Of a DNA stretch of 58,942 bases, positions 39,456 through 51,026 are shown piece after piece. The first letter of the stretch is position 1. Each line of letters opens with the position of its first letter. Source of the stretch: an uncultured SAR86 cluster bacterium. Lineage in GTDB: Bacteria > Pseudomonadota > Gammaproteobacteria > Magnimaribacterales > D2472. The stretch spans positions 1 to 58,942 of the forward strand of contig CAJQGX010000040.1 of NCBI GenBank assembly GCA_905478035.1, written 5' to 3'. A program made the translations under genes and the position numbers. The notes below the pieces were generated by a model. That model did no database searches. It worked only from the letters and a program-made list of their open reading frames with translations, and was not told the origin of the DNA.

Positions 39456-42400
39456 TTATTCCTCCGTTTCTTGAAGTTCTTGTCTTAGTGCTGCTTCGAT
39501 ATCATCTGCAGAAAGAGTTTGTTCATCAAGATCAAATTGTTTTTTATTTTTTAATTTATCATGGAATTCCATACCTGTTCCTGCAGGTATGAGTCTTCCA
39601 ACTACAACATTTTCTTTTAAGCCTCTCAGATGATCCTTCTTACCAGTAACAGCTGCTTCTGTAAGGACTCTTGTAGTCTCTTGGAAAGATGCCGCTGATA
39701 TGAATGAATCAGTTGCTAATGATGCTTTGGTAATTCCAAGCAGAACTCTCTCGTATTCAGCTGGAGTATTACCTGCAGATTCTACTTTAGCATTTTCTTC
39801 AATTAATTCAGCATAGCTTACTTGATCACCCTGAATAAACTTAGTGTCACCACCATCTACGATTAGTGCCTTTCTTAACATCTGTCTTAGGATAGTTTCA
39901 ATATGCTTATCATTGATTGACACACCTTGAAGTCTATATACATCTTGAATCTCATTAACAATAAAGTTTGTTAATTCTGGGATGCCTTTTAGTCTTAAAA
40001 TATCATGAGGACTATAAGGTCCGTCTGAAATAATATCACCTTTAGAAATTCTTTCACCTTCAAAAACTGAAAGGGTTCTGTGCTTTGGAATTAACATTTC
40101 TGTATTCTGAGCTTTCTTCGTAGCCCCTTCTGGAGTTATCACAAGCCTTACTTTGCCTTTTGTTTCTTTTCCAAAAGAAATAATACCTGTTTCCTCTGAT
40201 AGAACAGAGGCATCTTTAGGTTTTCTTGCTTCAAATAAATCAGCTACCCTTGGAAGACCACCTGTTATATCTTTTGTCTTAGAAGCAACTAAAGGCATTC
40301 TTGCAATAACCTCACCAGCTGTAAGTTTTTGACCGTCTCTTAAATTGACTAGCCCTCCAGCAGGTAGTGGATATTCTGCAGGAGCATTGAAATCTCCTAT
40401 TAAAAGAACTTTGCCTTTTGAGTCTACAATCTCAACTTTTGGAGATAAATCTCTACCAGCAGTAGGCCTATCAGAGACTTCTATGATTTCAATACTAGAT
40501 AATCCAGTAAGCTCATCCATTTGCTCTCTAACGGTTACCCCATCTTCTATATCAATAAATCTAACTTTTCCTGATGCTTCAGCAACAATAGGTCTTGTAT
40601 AAGGATCCCAAGATGCAACTTTTATTCCAGCTTCAAGATCAGATTCATTTTTAACTTCAAGTGTTGCTCCATAAGGAACTTTATACTGTTCAGTAATTTT
40701 TCCACTAGGCTCAGTAATGGTCGCCATTGCATTTCTAGACACAACAACTTCTAACTTATCTTTATTGGTAACTGTTTTCATATCATCAGAAAAAGTTACA
40801 ACACCCTTGTTTTTATTATAAATTGCATTATCTTCAGAAGAGCTTGAAGCAGCTCCACCAATATGGAAAGTACGCATGGTTAGCTGAGTTCCTGGCTCAC
40901 CAATAGATTGAGCAGCAACTACACCAACAGCCTCTCCTCTATGCACTAAATGACCTCTTGCTAAATCTCTACCGTAACATTTTGAGCAAACCCCTATTGA
41001 TGCCTCACATGTCATAGGAGATCTAACTTTTAAAGAAGCAAGATTAAGTGTGTCAATTACATCAACAGCATCTTCATCTAACATAGTGTCTTTTTCAAAA
41101 AGAACATTGCCATCATTATCTAAAATGGGCTCAGCTATAACTCTTCCAAGGATTCTATCAGTTAATGCCTGAATTATTTCACCACCATCAATTATAGATG
41201 TTACTGTTATTGATTGGTCAGTACCACAATCTTCAATATTAATAACTGAATCCATAGAAACGTCACAAAGCCTTCTTGTAAGATATCCTGAGTTTGCAGT
41301 TTTTAAAGCTGTATCAGCAAGACCTTTCCTGGCTCCGTGAGTAGAAATAAAATACTGTAAAACTGAAAGTCCTTCCCTAAAATTAGCTGTAATAGGAGTT
41401 TCAATAATAGAACCATCTGGCTTAGACATTAACCCTCTCATTCCAGAAAGCTGTCTAATCTGCGCCGGTGAACCTCTTGCACCTGAATCTGCATAAATAT
41501 ATACAGAATTAAATGAGGATTGATCTACCTCTTCACCTTCAGGAGTTTTAGCAGTCTCAGTACTAATTTTTTCCATCATAGCTTTAGCTACTTGCTCATT
41601 GGCTCTAGACCAAATATCGATAACTTTATTATATCTTTCGCCTCTTGTTACAAGACCTGAATCAAATTGCTTCTCGATAGCTTTTACTTCTTTCTCTGAA
41701 TCATCAATAATTTTTGCTTTTTGTTCTGGAATAACAAAGTCATTAACACCGATAGATGATCCTGATCTAGTTGAGAAATCAAACCCAAGATACATTAATT
41801 GGTCAGCAAAAATAACTGTCTCTTTCAAGCCAGCTTTTCTGTATGAGATATCAACTAATTTTGAAATTAATTTTTTATTAAGAACTTTATTAATGTTTTC
41901 AAAACCAACTGCGTTAGGAGTAATTCTCCATATAAGTACTCTACCTACAGTAGTTTCATGTATTTGCTTCTCGCCATCTTTATTAGTAATTCTAACTTTA
42001 ATTGCAGCATGAATATTAAGGGTTTCAGTTTCATACGCTCTTAAAACCTCATCAGGGTCGCTGAAAACTCTGCCCGCACCATTAGCACTAGCATTATCTC
42101 TAGTCATATAATACAAACCTAAAACAACATCTTGTGTTGGATTGATAATCGGTGATCCATCAGCTGGAGATAAAATATTATTTGTAGACATCATTAAAGC
42201 TCTTGCTTCTAATTGAGCCTCTAATGTTAGAGGAACATGAACAGCCATTTGGTCGCCATCAAAGTCAGCATTAAAAGCAACACAAACTAAAGGATGAAGT
42301 TGAATAGCCTTACCTTCAATTAATTTAGGTTCAAAAGCCTGTAAACCTAGTCTATGCAGAGTTGGAGCTCTATTAAGCATAACTGGATGCTCTCTAATTA

Positions 42401-43637
42401 CATCTTCAAGAACCTCCCATACCTCAGGAGTTTCCCTTTCTACAAGTTTTTTAGCTGCTTTAATTGTAGTCGCTAGCTCTCTTTGCTCTAACTTTCCATA
42501 AACAAATGGTTTAAATAGTTCTAAGGCCATTTTTTTAGGTAATCCACATTGATGTAGCTTTAATGTAGGTCCTGAAACAATTACTGATCTACCAGAATAA
42601 TCAACCCTTTTTCCTAAAAGGTTCTGTCTAAATCTTCCACCTTTACCTTTAATCATATCTGCAAGAGATTTAAGTGGACGTTTATTAGTTCCTGTTATAA
42701 CCCTTCCTCTTCTTCCATTATCTAGAAGAGCATCAACTGATTCTTGAAGCATTCTTTTTTCATTTCTTACAATGATTTCAGGTGCATTTAACTCTAAGAG
42801 TCTTTTTAATCTGTTATTTCTATTAATGACCCTTCTGTATAGATCATTTAAATCTGAAGTAGCAAAACGACCACCTTCAAGTGGTACTAGAGGTCTTAAG
42901 TCAGGTGGTAAAACTGGTAAAACATTCATAACCATCCATTCAGGTCTATTTCCTGACTCATTAAATGCTTCTAAAAGCTTAAGTCTTTTTGAAAGTTTTT
43001 TTAGCTTTGTTTCGGAGTTAGTTTGAGGAATTTCTTCTCTTATTTCTCGAATTTCTTCATTAATGTCTAATTCTTCAAGAAGAATCTGAACAGACTCTGC
43101 ACCCATACCTGCTTGAAACTCGTCACCAAATTCTTCATATTTCTCAACCCACTCTTCTTCAGTTAATATCTCTCCTTTTTCAAGAGGAGTTAGTCCTGGA
43201 TCAGTTACGATGTAGCTTTCAAAATATAAGACCCTTTCAATCTCTCTTAAAGTTGTATTTAAAAGTAGGCCAATTCTTGATGGAAGTGATTTTAAAAACC
43301 ATATATGAGCTACCGGAGCAGCAAGATCAATATGACCCATTCTTTCTCTTCTAACTTTTGCTAGAGTAACCTCAACTCCACACTTTTCACAAACAACACC
43401 TCTGTGCTTCATTCTTTTGTATTTACCACAAATACATTCGTAATCTTTTATTGGACCAAATATTTTGGAGCAAAATAGTCCATCTCTTTCTGGTTTGAAA
43501 GTTCTATAATTTATTGTTTCTGGCTTCTTTACTTCACCAAAAGACCAAGATTTGATTACTTGTGGAGAAGCAAGTCCTGCAGAAATAGTAGTAAAATCAT
43601 CCTGCCCTGTTTTTAAAGAATTTAATAAGTCTCTCAA
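39456..43637 (-). CDS. rpoC: RNA polymerase beta' subunit
   Basis: Catalytic subunit, 1393 residues. The start codon is TTG at 43635-43637, with AGGAG 6 bases upstream, giving the family start MRDLLNSLK. Zinc site one is [20 protein letters not shown]. The catalytic loop [15 protein letters not shown] holds the three magnesium aspartates. The second zinc site includes [13 protein letters not shown]. Trigger loop residues lie in the [20 protein letters not shown] region. It lies 9 bases after rpoB. Confidence 0.98.
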   Translation of the reverse strand: MRDLLNSLKTGQDDFTTISAGLASPQVIKSWSFGEVKKPETINYRTFKPERDGLFCSKIFGPIKDYECICGKYKRMKHRGVVCEKCGVEVTLAKVRRERMGHIDLAAPVAHIWFLKSLPSRIGLLLNTTLREIERVLYFESYIVTDPGLTPLEKGEILTEEEWVEKYEEFGDEFQAGMGAESVQILLEELDINEEIREIREEIPQTNSETKLKKLSKRLKLLEAFNESGNRPEWMVMNVLPVLPPDLRPLVPLEGGRFATSDLNDLYRRVINRNNRLKRLLELNAPEIIVRNEKRMLQESVDALLDNGRRGRVITGTNKRPLKSLADMIKGKGGRFRQNLLGKRVDYSGRSVIVSGPTLKLHQCGLPKKMALELFKPFVYGKLEQRELATTIKAAKKLVERETPEVWEVLEDVIREHPVMLNRAPTLHRLGLQAFEPKLIEGKAIQLHPLVCVAFNADFDGDQMAVHVPLTLEAQLEARALMMSTNNILSPADGSPIINPTQDVVLGLYYMTRDNASANGAGRVFSDPDEVLRAYETETLNIHAAIKVRITNKDGEKQIHETTVGRVLIWRITPNAVGFENINKVLNKKLISKLVDISYRKAGLKETVIFADQLMYLGFDFSTRSGSSIGVNDFVIPEQKAKIIDDSEKEVKAIEKQFDSGLVTRGERYNKVIDIWSRANEQVAKAMMEKISTETAKTPEGEEVDQSSFNSVYIYADSGARGSPAQIRQLSGMRGLMSKPDGSIIETPITANFREGLSVLQYFISTHGARKGLADTALKTANSGYLTRRLCDVSMDSVINIEDCGTDQSITVTSIIDGGEIIQALTDRILGRVIAEPILDNDGNVLFEKDTMLDEDAVDVIDTLNLASLKVRSPMTCEASIGVCSKCYGRDLARGHLVHRGEAVGVVAAQSIGEPGTQLTMRTFHIGGAASSSSEDNAIYNKNKGVVTFSDDMKTVTNKDKLEVVVSRNAMATITEPSGKITEQYKVPYGATLEVKNESDLEAGIKVASWDPYTRPIVAEASGKVRFIDIEDGVTVREQMDELTGLSSIEIIEVSDRPTAGRDLSPKVEIVDSKGKVLLIGDFNAPAEYPLPAGGLVNLRDGQKLTAGEVIARMPLVASKTKDITGGLPRVADLFEARKPKDASVLSEETGIISFGKETKGKVRLVITPEGATKKAQNTEMLIPKHRTLSVFEGERISKGDIISDGPYSPHDILRLKGIPELTNFIVNEIQDVYRLQGVSINDKHIETILRQMLRKALIVDGGDTKFIQGDQVSYAELIEENAKVESAGNTPAEYERVLLGITKASLATDSFISAASFQETTRVLTEAAVTGKKDHLRGLKENVVVGRLIPAGTGMEFHDKLKNKKQFDLDEQTLSADDIEAALRQELQETEE

Positions 43638-43646
43638 TTTAATCTC

Positions 43647-46600
43647 CTAATTTTCTGAATCTAATTCGAGGTTAATTCCAAGTGATTTAATCTCTTTGCT
43701 AAGAACATTAAATGACTCAGGGATATCGGCATCCATTTCATAACTTCCATCAACAATATTTTTATACATTTTTGTTCTACCTGAAACGTCATCTGATTTA
43801 ACAGTTAGCATTTCTTGCAGTGTATAAGACGCACCGTATGCTTCTAAAGCCCAAACTTCCATTTCACCAAATCTTTGTCCACCAAATTGAGCTTTACCAC
43901 CTAATGGCTGTTGAGTAACCAAGCTATATGAACCAGTTGATCTAGCATGCATTTTGTCGTCAACCAAATGATTCAACTTAATAATATACATATATCCAAC
44001 TGTTACAGGTCTATCAAACTTAGATCCTGTTCTTCCATCATATAATGTGAATTGTCCTGATTCTGGGAGATCAGCAAGCTTTAAAAGATCTTTTACCTCA
44101 CTTTCTTTTGCTCCATCAAAAACAGGAGTAGCTATAGGCAACCCATCTTTAAGATTATGAGCTAACTCCATAATTTCACTATTATTAAATGAATTTATAT
44201 CTTCTTTATTTGCTGCATTAGCATTATAAAGTTTATCCAAGTAAGTTTTTAACTCAGCTGGTTTTGCATTTTCTTTAAGCATTAAATCAATTTTTTGACC
44301 GATACCTTTCGCAGCGCAACCCATATGAGTTTCAAGAATTTGTCCAACATTCATCCTTGATGGAACCCCTAGAGGATTTAAAACTATATCTACTGGATTA
44401 CCATCTTTATCATACGGCATATCTTCAACTGGCATTATCTCTGAAATAACACCCTTGTTTCCATGACGTCCAGCCATTTTGTCACCAGGCTGAATTCTAC
44501 GCTTGATAGCTAAGTAGACCTTAACAATTTTAATAACACCAGGAGCCAAGTCATGGCCTCTAATGATTTTTGCTTTTTTCTCTTCAAATCTAGACTTGAT
44601 GTCTTTAGCGTAAGCTTTATAAGATTTCTCGGTATCCTCGATAACATCGTTGATAGAGTCTGTATCTGTTCTTATTGAGAAAAGATCATTAAGTTCTAAA
44701 GATTCTAGTTTTTCAGAAGATAATGTTTCACCTTTTTTAATACCATTACCTTTAATAGCTTTTTTACCTTTTAAGAGATCGCATAGTCTAGTTTTTGTTG
44801 CTTGTTCAACAACAAAAGCTTCGTCATCTGCATCTTTTTTTGATTGATCAAGATGATCTTGTTCTATAGCCTGAGTTCTTTCGTCTTTTTCAACTCCATC
44901 TCTAGTAAATACTTCGACACCGATAACAGTTCCTTTTGAGCTAGATCTTTGTGATGTATCTTTAACATCAGAGGCTTTTTCACCAAAAATTGCTCTTAAA
45001 AGTTTTTCTTCAGGAGAAAGCTGAGTCTCTCCTTTTGGAGTTATCTTTCCAACTAAAATGTCACCTGGCTCTACTTCAGCGCCAACATACACTATACCGC
45101 AATCATCTAATTTATTAAGAGAGCCTTCGCCTACATTAGGTATATCTGCAGTGATTTCTTCTGAACCAAGCTTTGTATCTCTAGCTACACATACAATTTC
45201 TTGAATATGAATAGATGTGAATCTGTCTTCTCTTGCAACTTTTTCAGATATGAGAATTGAATCTTCAAAGTTATAACCATTCCATGGCATGAATGCTATG
45301 CGGATATTTTGTCCTAGTGCTAGCTCCCCATTATCTACAGATGGACCATCTGCTAGAACATCACCAGCTTTCACAACATCTCCAACTCTAACAATTGGTC
45401 TTTGATTTATACAAGTATTCTGATTGGATCTTGTGTACTTCACAAGATTATATACATCGGATGCTGATTTAGATTTTTTGTCTGTAACTCTAACTACAAT
45501 CCTTGATGCATCTACATTTTCAACAACACCAGAATTTTTTGCAACGATACAGACTCCTGAATCTCTTGCAACCACTGATTCAAGACCAGTTCCAACTAGA
45601 GGTTTTTCAGCTCTAAGCACTGGTACTGCTTGACGCTGCATATTAGAACCCATTAAAGCTCTGTTTGCGTCATCATGCTCTAAGAAAGGAATTAATGATG
45701 CTGCAATTGATACAACCTGTTGCGGAGATACATCCATTAGATCAACTCTATCAGATGACATCAACTCAAATTCACTAGCGTGTCTAACAGCAACAAGATC
45801 ATCAACAAATTTATTTTTATTATCTAGGGCAACATTAGCCTGAGCAATTACATGCTCTGCTTCATCAATAGCAGATAAATACATTATTTCATCTGTAACT
45901 GTACCGTTAACAACTTTTCTGTAAGGAGTTTCAATAAAGCCATATTGGTTGGTTCTTGAGTACGAAGCAAAAGAATTAATTAAACCAATATTCGGTCCTT
46001 CTGGAGTTTCAATTGGGCACACTCTTCCATAATGGGTAGGATGAACGTCTCTAACCTCAAAACCTGCTCTTTCTCTAGTAAGACCACCTGGTCCTAAAGC
46101 AGATACTCTTCTTTTGTGAGTAATTTCAGACAGTGGATTGTTTTGATCCATAAACTGAGATAATTGGCTAGAGCCAAAAAATTCTTTAATGGCTGCAGTA
46201 ACAGGCTTTGCATTGATTAGATCTTGCGGTCCTAGCTCATCTGCTTCTGCCATACTTAATCTTTCTCTAACAGCTCTTTCGACTCTTATTAGACCAACTC
46301 TAAACTGGTTTGCTGTCATTTCTCCAACAGATCTAACTCTTCTATTACCAAGGTGATCAATATCGTCAACAATATCATGACCATCACGAATATTAACAAT
46401 ACCTTTCATTACTTCAATAATGTCTTCTTTGTCTAAAATATTATCATTCTCTTTTGCAGAATCTAACTTCAAGCGTCTATTAAACTTCATTCTTCCAACT
46501 TCAGATAAATCATATCTTTCTTCGTTAAAGAACAGATTATTGAATAAAGTTTCTGCTGAATCTTTGGTTGGTGGTTCTCCAGGTCTCATCATTCTGTAGA

Positions 46601-47708
46601 TTTCTACAAGAGCTTCAAGCCTATTTGATGTTGGATCTGCTCTAAGTGTATTAGAGATATATGGCCCTTTATCAAGCTCATTTATAAATAAACAAGTAAT
46701 TTCTGATACATTATTTTCTTTAAGAGTCTCTAAAACTTCATTATCTATTTCAGTATTGGCAGAATATAAAACTTCGCCTGTCTCTTTGTTAAAAATATCT
46801 TTAGATAGAACTTTTCCAACCAAAAACTCTTCAGCAAGTGTAATTTCATTAACATTGGCATTCGATAACTCTTTAATATGCCTAGCAGTAATTCTTTTTC
46901 CTGCCTGAACATAAACCTTACTTTTAACTTTTAAATCAACTGGAAGTGTTTCACCTCTCAATCTCTCAGGAATAAGCGCAAGTTTTACAGTGTCTTTTTC
47001 AAGAACAAAAGCATCTTCATCATAAAACTCAGAAAGAATTTCTTCAGTGCCCATATCTAATGCTCTAAGCATAATGGTTGCTGGTATTTTTCTTCTTCTA
47101 TCTATTCTGCTAAATAAAATATCTTTAGGATCGAATTCAAAATCTAACCATGAGCCTCTGTAAGGAATAATTCTAGCTGAATATAATACCTTGCCAGAAG
47201 AATGTGTTTTGCCTTTGTCATGATCATAAAATACACCAGGAGACCTATGAAGTTGTGATACCACAACCCTTTCAGTTCCATTAACAACGAATGATGCATC
47301 TGAAGTCATTAATGGGACTTCGCCCATGAAAACTTCCCCTTCTTTTATATCCTTAACTTCTTTGAAGTTTGTTTCTCTATCATAAAGAACTAACTTTACT
47401 TTTATTCTGAGCGGAGCAGAGTAGGATAAGCCCTGAACTAAACACTCTTGAACATCATAAGTGTTTTTACCCAATTCATATGAAACATATTCAAGAGCAG
47501 CATTTCCTGAAACACTTTTAATAGGGAACAAGGACTGGAATACATCTTCAAGTCCCTGTTTTTTCCTAGCATCAGGAGCCACATCAGCTTGTAAAAATTC
47601 AGAATAAGATTTAGTTTGAGTTTCAATAAGATTAGGAAGTTCCATAACCTTGGAGAAAGTTCCAAAGTTTTTTCTTATTCTTTTCTTTTCTGTATAGCTG
47701 TATGACAT
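43647..47708 (-). CDS. rpoB: RNA polymerase beta subunit
   Basis: Catalytic subunit, 1353 residues. The rifampicin pocket reads [20 protein letters not shown] and [20 protein letters not shown], wild type at the usual contact positions. [16 protein letters not shown] and [13 protein letters not shown] follow; the end has [18 protein letters not shown]. The insertions correspond to those of E. coli RpoB. It lies 39 bases after rplL, far less than the roughly 320 bases holding an RNase III site in E. coli. Confidence 0.98.
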   Translation of the reverse strand: MSYSYTEKKRIRKNFGTFSKVMELPNLIETQTKSYSEFLQADVAPDARKKQGLEDVFQSLFPIKSVSGNAALEYVSYELGKNTYDVQECLVQGLSYSAPLRIKVKLVLYDRETNFKEVKDIKEGEVFMGEVPLMTSDASFVVNGTERVVVSQLHRSPGVFYDHDKGKTHSSGKVLYSARIIPYRGSWLDFEFDPKDILFSRIDRRRKIPATIMLRALDMGTEEILSEFYDEDAFVLEKDTVKLALIPERLRGETLPVDLKVKSKVYVQAGKRITARHIKELSNANVNEITLAEEFLVGKVLSKDIFNKETGEVLYSANTEIDNEVLETLKENNVSEITCLFINELDKGPYISNTLRADPTSNRLEALVEIYRMMRPGEPPTKDSAETLFNNLFFNEERYDLSEVGRMKFNRRLKLDSAKENDNILDKEDIIEVMKGIVNIRDGHDIVDDIDHLGNRRVRSVGEMTANQFRVGLIRVERAVRERLSMAEADELGPQDLINAKPVTAAIKEFFGSSQLSQFMDQNNPLSEITHKRRVSALGPGGLTRERAGFEVRDVHPTHYGRVCPIETPEGPNIGLINSFASYSRTNQYGFIETPYRKVVNGTVTDEIMYLSAIDEAEHVIAQANVALDNKNKFVDDLVAVRHASEFELMSSDRVDLMDVSPQQVVSIAASLIPFLEHDDANRALMGSNMQRQAVPVLRAEKPLVGTGLESVVARDSGVCIVAKNSGVVENVDASRIVVRVTDKKSKSASDVYNLVKYTRSNQNTCINQRPIVRVGDVVKAGDVLADGPSVDNGELALGQNIRIAFMPWNGYNFEDSILISEKVAREDRFTSIHIQEIVCVARDTKLGSEEITADIPNVGEGSLNKLDDCGIVYVGAEVEPGDILVGKITPKGETQLSPEEKLLRAIFGEKASDVKDTSQRSSSKGTVIGVEVFTRDGVEKDERTQAIEQDHLDQSKKDADDEAFVVEQATKTRLCDLLKGKKAIKGNGIKKGETLSSEKLESLELNDLFSIRTDTDSINDVIEDTEKSYKAYAKDIKSRFEEKKAKIIRGHDLAPGVIKIVKVYLAIKRRIQPGDKMAGRHGNKGVISEIMPVEDMPYDKDGNPVDIVLNPLGVPSRMNVGQILETHMGCAAKGIGQKIDLMLKENAKPAELKTYLDKLYNANAANKEDINSFNNSEIMELAHNLKDGLPIATPVFDGAKESEVKDLLKLADLPESGQFTLYDGRTGSKFDRPVTVGYMYIIKLNHLVDDKMHARSTGSYSLVTQQPLGGKAQFGGQRFGEMEVWALEAYGASYTLQEMLTVKSDDVSGRTKMYKNIVDGSYEMDADIPESFNVLSKEIKSLGINLELDSEN

Positions 47709-47747
47709 AAATGCGCCCTTTTATTTATTATTTATATGTTTAATGGT

Positions 47748-48128
47748 TTATTTAAGTTCTGCAGTTGCTCCAGCCTCAGTAAGCTGAGTTAACATTGCTT
47801 CTGCATCATCTTTACTAGCACCTTCTTTAACTGTACTAGGTGCGCCATCTACCATATCTTTTGCTTCTTTTAATCCAAGACCAGTTATAGCTCTTACAGC
47901 TTTAATAACTTGTACTTTTTGATCGCCTGCTGCATTTAATACAACATCAAAAGCATCTTTTTCTTCAGCTGCTTCTGCGTCTCCGCCTGCTGCCGCTGCT
48001 GGTGCTGCTGCAACTGCTGCTGCTGCTGTCACACCAAACTTTTCTTCGATATCAGAAATAAGATCTACAAGATCCATTACTGACATCTCTTCTATAGCTT
48101 TTAAAATATCCTCTTTACTAGTTGCCAT
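47748..48128 (-). CDS. rplL: 50S ribosomal protein L7/L12
   Basis: Stalk protein that recruits translation GTPases, 126 residues. The N-terminal dimer domain spans about residues 1-35, an Ala-rich hinge ([15 protein letters not shown]) follows, and the C-terminal domain has [20 protein letters not shown] and [14 protein letters not shown]. 18 bases after rplJ. Confidence 0.98.
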   Translation of the reverse strand: MATSKEDILKAIEEMSVMDLVDLISDIEEKFGVTAAAAVAAAPAAAAGGDAEAAEEKDAFDVVLNAAGDQKVQVIKAVRAITGLGLKEAKDMVDGAPSTVKEGASKDDAEAMLTQLTEAGATAELK

Positions 48129-48146
48129 TCTAATTCTCCTTATAAT

Positions 48147-48677
48147 TTAGGCTTCTGCCTTTTTTTTGTCTTGAACTGCTGTTAAAACTCTAGCTAATTT
48201 ACTTGGCACTTCATTTAACAAAGTAGCAAATTTACTAACTGGAGCCTGCAACACATTTGCAATGAGGCCATAAGCCTCAACTTTAGATGGAAGGCTAGCA
48301 AGAATATCTATTTGGCCTCCATCAAGTAACTGCCCTTCAACTACCAAAGCTTTGATTTCTAAATTATCAAAATTCTTTGCATATGTTTTAAGCAATTTAG
48401 CCGCTGCACCTGGTTCTTCAAAAGAAAAAGCAAATAAAGATGGTCCAACAAGCACTTCATCTGAACAACCAAAATCAGTTCCCTCAAATGCTAATTTAGC
48501 AAGCGAGTTCTTGATTATTTGAATATGTATACCAGACTGAGTAGCCTTTTGCCTCACTTCAGAAAGCTCAGTAACCTTTAGGCCCCTTGCATCTGAAATA
48601 ACTAAAGATGATGCATTCGATGCAACTTCCTTAACTTCACCAACTATTCTTTCTTTTTCACTTTTTGATAACGCCAC
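48147..48677 (-). CDS. rplJ: 50S ribosomal protein L10
   Basis: Stalk base that holds L7/L12 and autoregulates its own operon. The start is GTG at 48675-48677, chosen because AGGAG lies 7 bases upstream and the following ALSKSEKERIVGEVKEVA matches the family. A longer ATG frame would run into the leader. It has 176 residues, with IIKNSLAKLAFEGTDF as the conserved core. Confidence 0.95.
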   Translation of the reverse strand: MALSKSEKERIVGEVKEVASNASSLVISDARGLKVTELSEVRQKATQSGIHIQIIKNSLAKLAFEGTDFGCSDEVLVGPSLFAFSFEEPGAAAKLLKTYAKNFDNLEIKALVVEGQLLDGGQIDILASLPSKVEAYGLIANVLQAPVSKFATLLNEVPSKLARVLTAVQDKKKAEA

Positions 48678-48838
48678 AGCAATTCTCCTGTTTAAGCCTC
48701 TCGGCCATTCGGCGACAAATTGCAAAATTACAATTTGAACACCACCTACGTAGGAAATTAAGTCTCGCGACACCTACGGTCTTTGACGGCTGCGTAAACG
48801 CAACTATCTAGCTATATAATTTCTTATAAAGCTAAAAC
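48678..48838 (-). promoter_or_regulatory. Structured leader of rplJL (L10 leader type)
   Basis: The 161 bases between rplA and rplJ contain paired elements on the mRNA strand. CGTAGG (48778-48773) pairs with CCTACG (48754-48749), with an asymmetric internal loop and an inner GTC-GCGA-GAC hairpin (48771-48762). CAAATTG (48737-48731) pairs with CAATTTG (48722-48716). A GCC-GAAT-GGC hairpin lies near the start site. L10 with L7/L12 is known to bind a bulged stem in this leader and repress translation; assignment rests on position and pairing. Confidence 0.7.
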
Positions 48839-49531
48839 TTATACCAGCTCTGATGAGTTTATTTTTATACCAGGTCCCATAGTGCTACTTAAAGCAATAT
48901 TACCTATATAAACTCCCTTTGCAGATGCTGGCTTTAATTTTTTTAATTCTTCTAATAATGCAGTTGCATTGGATTGTATCTTTTCAAGATCAAAAGAAAC
49001 CTTACCAATACTTCCATGAATGATTCCATTTTTATCTGTTCTGAATCTTACTTGACCAGCTTTTACATTATTAATAGCAGTAGCAACATCATCTGAAACC
49101 GTGCCAGTTTTAGGGTTAGGCATTAAACCCTTTGGCCCCAATACTTGTCCAAGCTTTCCAACAACTTTCATAGCTGCATTTGTTGAAATAACAACATCAA
49201 CTGAAATCTCTTCTTTAGAGAATTTCTCAGCAAGGTCTTCCATTCCAATATATTCAGCACCTGCTGCTTTGGCTGCTTCAGCTTGATCTCCGTCTGCAAA
49301 AACAGCAACGGTAACTTGCTTTCCTAAACTGTTAGGAAGAGTAACCGCGCCTCTGACATTTTGATCAGATTTATTTGGGTCTACACCAAGTCTGATTGCA
49401 ATATCAACAGACTCTTCAAATTTACTAGATTTAACAGATTTTAATATTTCTAAAGCATCTGCCATAGAATATGTCATCTCAGGATCAACTTTTTCAAGAA
49501 TAATTTTTTGTTTATTTGTTACTTTGCTCAT
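48839..49531 (-). CDS. rplA: 50S ribosomal protein L1
   Basis: Mobile stalk protein involved in E-site tRNA release, 230 residues. [20 protein letters not shown] and [24 protein letters not shown] core ([20 protein letters not shown]) are diagnostic. It overlaps rplK by 4 bases. The L1 feedback site before rplK in E. coli has no intergenic space here. Confidence 0.98.
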   Translation of the reverse strand: MSKVTNKQKIILEKVDPEMTYSMADALEILKSVKSSKFEESVDIAIRLGVDPNKSDQNVRGAVTLPNSLGKQVTVAVFADGDQAEAAKAAGAEYIGMEDLAEKFSKEEISVDVVISTNAAMKVVGKLGQVLGPKGLMPNPKTGTVSDDVATAINNVKAGQVRFRTDKNGIIHGSIGKVSFDLEKIQSNATALLEELKKLKPASAKGVYIGNIALSSTMGPGIKINSSELV

Positions 49532-49956
49532 AGATCTACCTCAACTCCCATACTTCTTGCTGTACCAGCAATGATTAGAACAGCAGCATCAATATCATTG
49601 GAATTTAAGTCTGGTTCTTTTTGTTTTGCTATGTCTTCTAATTGTGCTCTTGTTAATTTACCAACCTTTTCTCTGTTAGGCTCTCCACTTCCTTTTGGAA
49701 TACCTAAGGTTTTTCTTATCAAGACAGCAGCTGGGGGTGTTTTAACAATAAATGTAAAAGATTTATCTTCATATACAGTAATAACAACTGGAAGAGGCAT
49801 ACCTTTTTCAGCACTCTGAGTTTCAGCATTAAATGCATTACAGAAATCCATTATATTTACGCCAACTTGACCCAAAGCTGGTCCAACAGGAGGGCTAGGA
49901 TTAGCTCCACCAGCAGGAATCTGTAATTTAAGGATATTTGCTACTTTTTTTGCCAT
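49528..49956 (-). CDS. rplK: 50S ribosomal protein L11
   Basis: GTPase-centre protein, 142 residues. [20 protein letters not shown] and [19 protein letters not shown] are conserved. Its ATG overlaps the nusG stop by one base, whereas E. coli has an intergenic leader with the L1 target. Confidence 0.98.
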   Translation of the reverse strand: MAKKVANILKLQIPAGGANPSPPVGPALGQVGVNIMDFCNAFNAETQSAEKGMPLPVVITVYEDKSFTFIVKTPPAAVLIRKTLGIPKGSGEPNREKVGKLTRAQLEDIAKQKEPDLNSNDIDAAVLIIAGTARSMGVEVDL

Positions 49957-50483
49957 TATGTTTTCTCTATTTGAATGAACTCAAGATCGACAGGTGTTGC
50001 TCTTCCAAGTATTTGGACTGAAACTTTTACCATGTTTCTCTCATAATCTACATTTTCTACAACACCATTAAAGTCATTGAAAGGCCCATCACAGACTCTG
50101 ACAACCTCACCAGGCTCATAAATTGTTTTAGGAGCCGGAGCATCTTCACCGACTTCAATTCTATTGATAATGCTATTAACATCTTCTTCTGAAATTGGCA
50201 GAGGTCTATCTTTAGTCCCCCCAACAAAGCCTGAAACCCTAGGAGTTGATTGAACTAGTTGCCAAGAATCATCCTCAAGTAACATTTCAATTAAAATGTA
50301 TCCTGGAAAAAATTTTCTTTCAGTAGTTTTTTTTGTGCCACCTTTCAATTCAACAATTTGTTCTGTAGGTATTAAAATTTCACCAAATTTTTCAGACAAG
50401 CCGTTTAGCTCTATCTTTTCTTCTAAAGCTATTTTCACTTTTTGCTCATATCCTGAGTAAGCTTGTATTACGTACCAATCCAT
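49956..50483 (-). CDS. nusG: Transcription antitermination factor NusG
   Basis: Links RNA polymerase to Rho and ribosomes, 175 residues. The NGN domain begins [20 protein letters not shown] and has [20 protein letters not shown]. The KOW motif is [20 protein letters not shown]. 4 bases after secE. Confidence 0.98.
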   Translation of the reverse strand: MDWYVIQAYSGYEQKVKIALEEKIELNGLSEKFGEILIPTEQIVELKGGTKKTTERKFFPGYILIEMLLEDDSWQLVQSTPRVSGFVGGTKDRPLPISEEDVNSIINRIEVGEDAPAPKTIYEPGEVVRVCDGPFNDFNGVVENVDYERNMVKVSVQILGRATPVDLEFIQIEKT

Positions 50484-50487
50484 ATAT

Positions 50488-50850
50488 TTAACCTAATACC
50501 AATTTCGTTAAGAATGTTAATAATGATTCTAAGCCCCAAAAAAATAAGCAAAGAACTACAATTGAACTGAATACTACTAAAAATGTTTGAGTTGTTTCTA
50601 ATCTTGTAGGCCAAACAACCTTTCTTATTTCTGTTCTAGACTCACGCATTAACTTGATTGCATTGGATCCAAAATTAGTAATAGAAAGAACTCCAAGACC
50701 AATAATAAATAAAAATACAACTCCAAGTACTCTATATAAAAAAGCTATCTCTACAAAATAGCTGTTTCCAACAACAGCTGCTGCAAATACGGAAAGAGCA
50801 ATAAACCACTTTAGTCTATCTACTGATTTCGAAGCTACTACTTTAGTCAT
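50488..50850 (-). CDS. secE: Preprotein translocase subunit SecE
   Basis: Clamp of the Sec translocon, 120 residues. Three hydrophobic segments (about 15-30, 36-54, 92-118) match the three-helix E. coli type. The conserved amphipathic stretch is LMRESRTEIRKVVWPTRLET. Standard place between tRNA-Trp and nusG. Confidence 0.95.
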   Translation of the reverse strand: MTKVVASKSVDRLKWFIALSVFAAAVVGNSYFVEIAFLYRVLGVVFLFIIGLGVLSITNFGSNAIKLMRESRTEIRKVVWPTRLETTQTFLVVFSSIVVLCLFFWGLESLLTFLTKLVLG

Positions 50851-50880
50851 ATATTTCCTATTTAGGCTGCCATTTTAATT

Positions 50881-50956
50881 TGGCAGGCCAGGAGGGTCTC
50901 GAACCCACAACCCCCGGTTTTGGAGACCGGTACTCTACCAATTGAGCTACTGGCCT
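50881..50956 (-). tRNA. trnW: tRNA-Trp (CCA)
   Basis: The acceptor AGGCCAG (50956-50950) pairs with CTGGCCT (50891-50885), with discriminator G and an encoded CCA. The anticodon loop is CTCCAAA with anticodon CCA. The T loop is TTCGAGA. The position between tuf and secE is classical. Confidence 0.96.
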
Positions 50957-50989
50957 AAAACACATTTTCATATTCTTCAGAGACAAGTA

Positions 50990-51013
50990 AGCCGAGACAC
51001 AAAGGCCTCGGCT
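50990..51013 (-). terminator. Hairpin after tuf
   Basis: AGCCGAG (51013-51007) pairs with CTCGGCT (50996-50990) with a 10-base loop, just after the tuf stop. No T-run follows, so it may be an attenuator or RNA-processing signal before tRNA-Trp rather than a full terminator. Confidence 0.5.
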
Positions 51014-51026
51014 AATAAGTCAATTT

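Noticed and set aside
44650..44847. Open frames on the plus strand inside rpoB, rpoC, dnaK and fusA
   Set aside because: They are antisense shadows of strongly conserved genes, with no initiation signals or recognisable protein features.
48678..48773. ATG-initiated 32-residue extension of L10
   Set aside because: It would translate the regulatory leader; the GTG with AGGAG fits family length and start.
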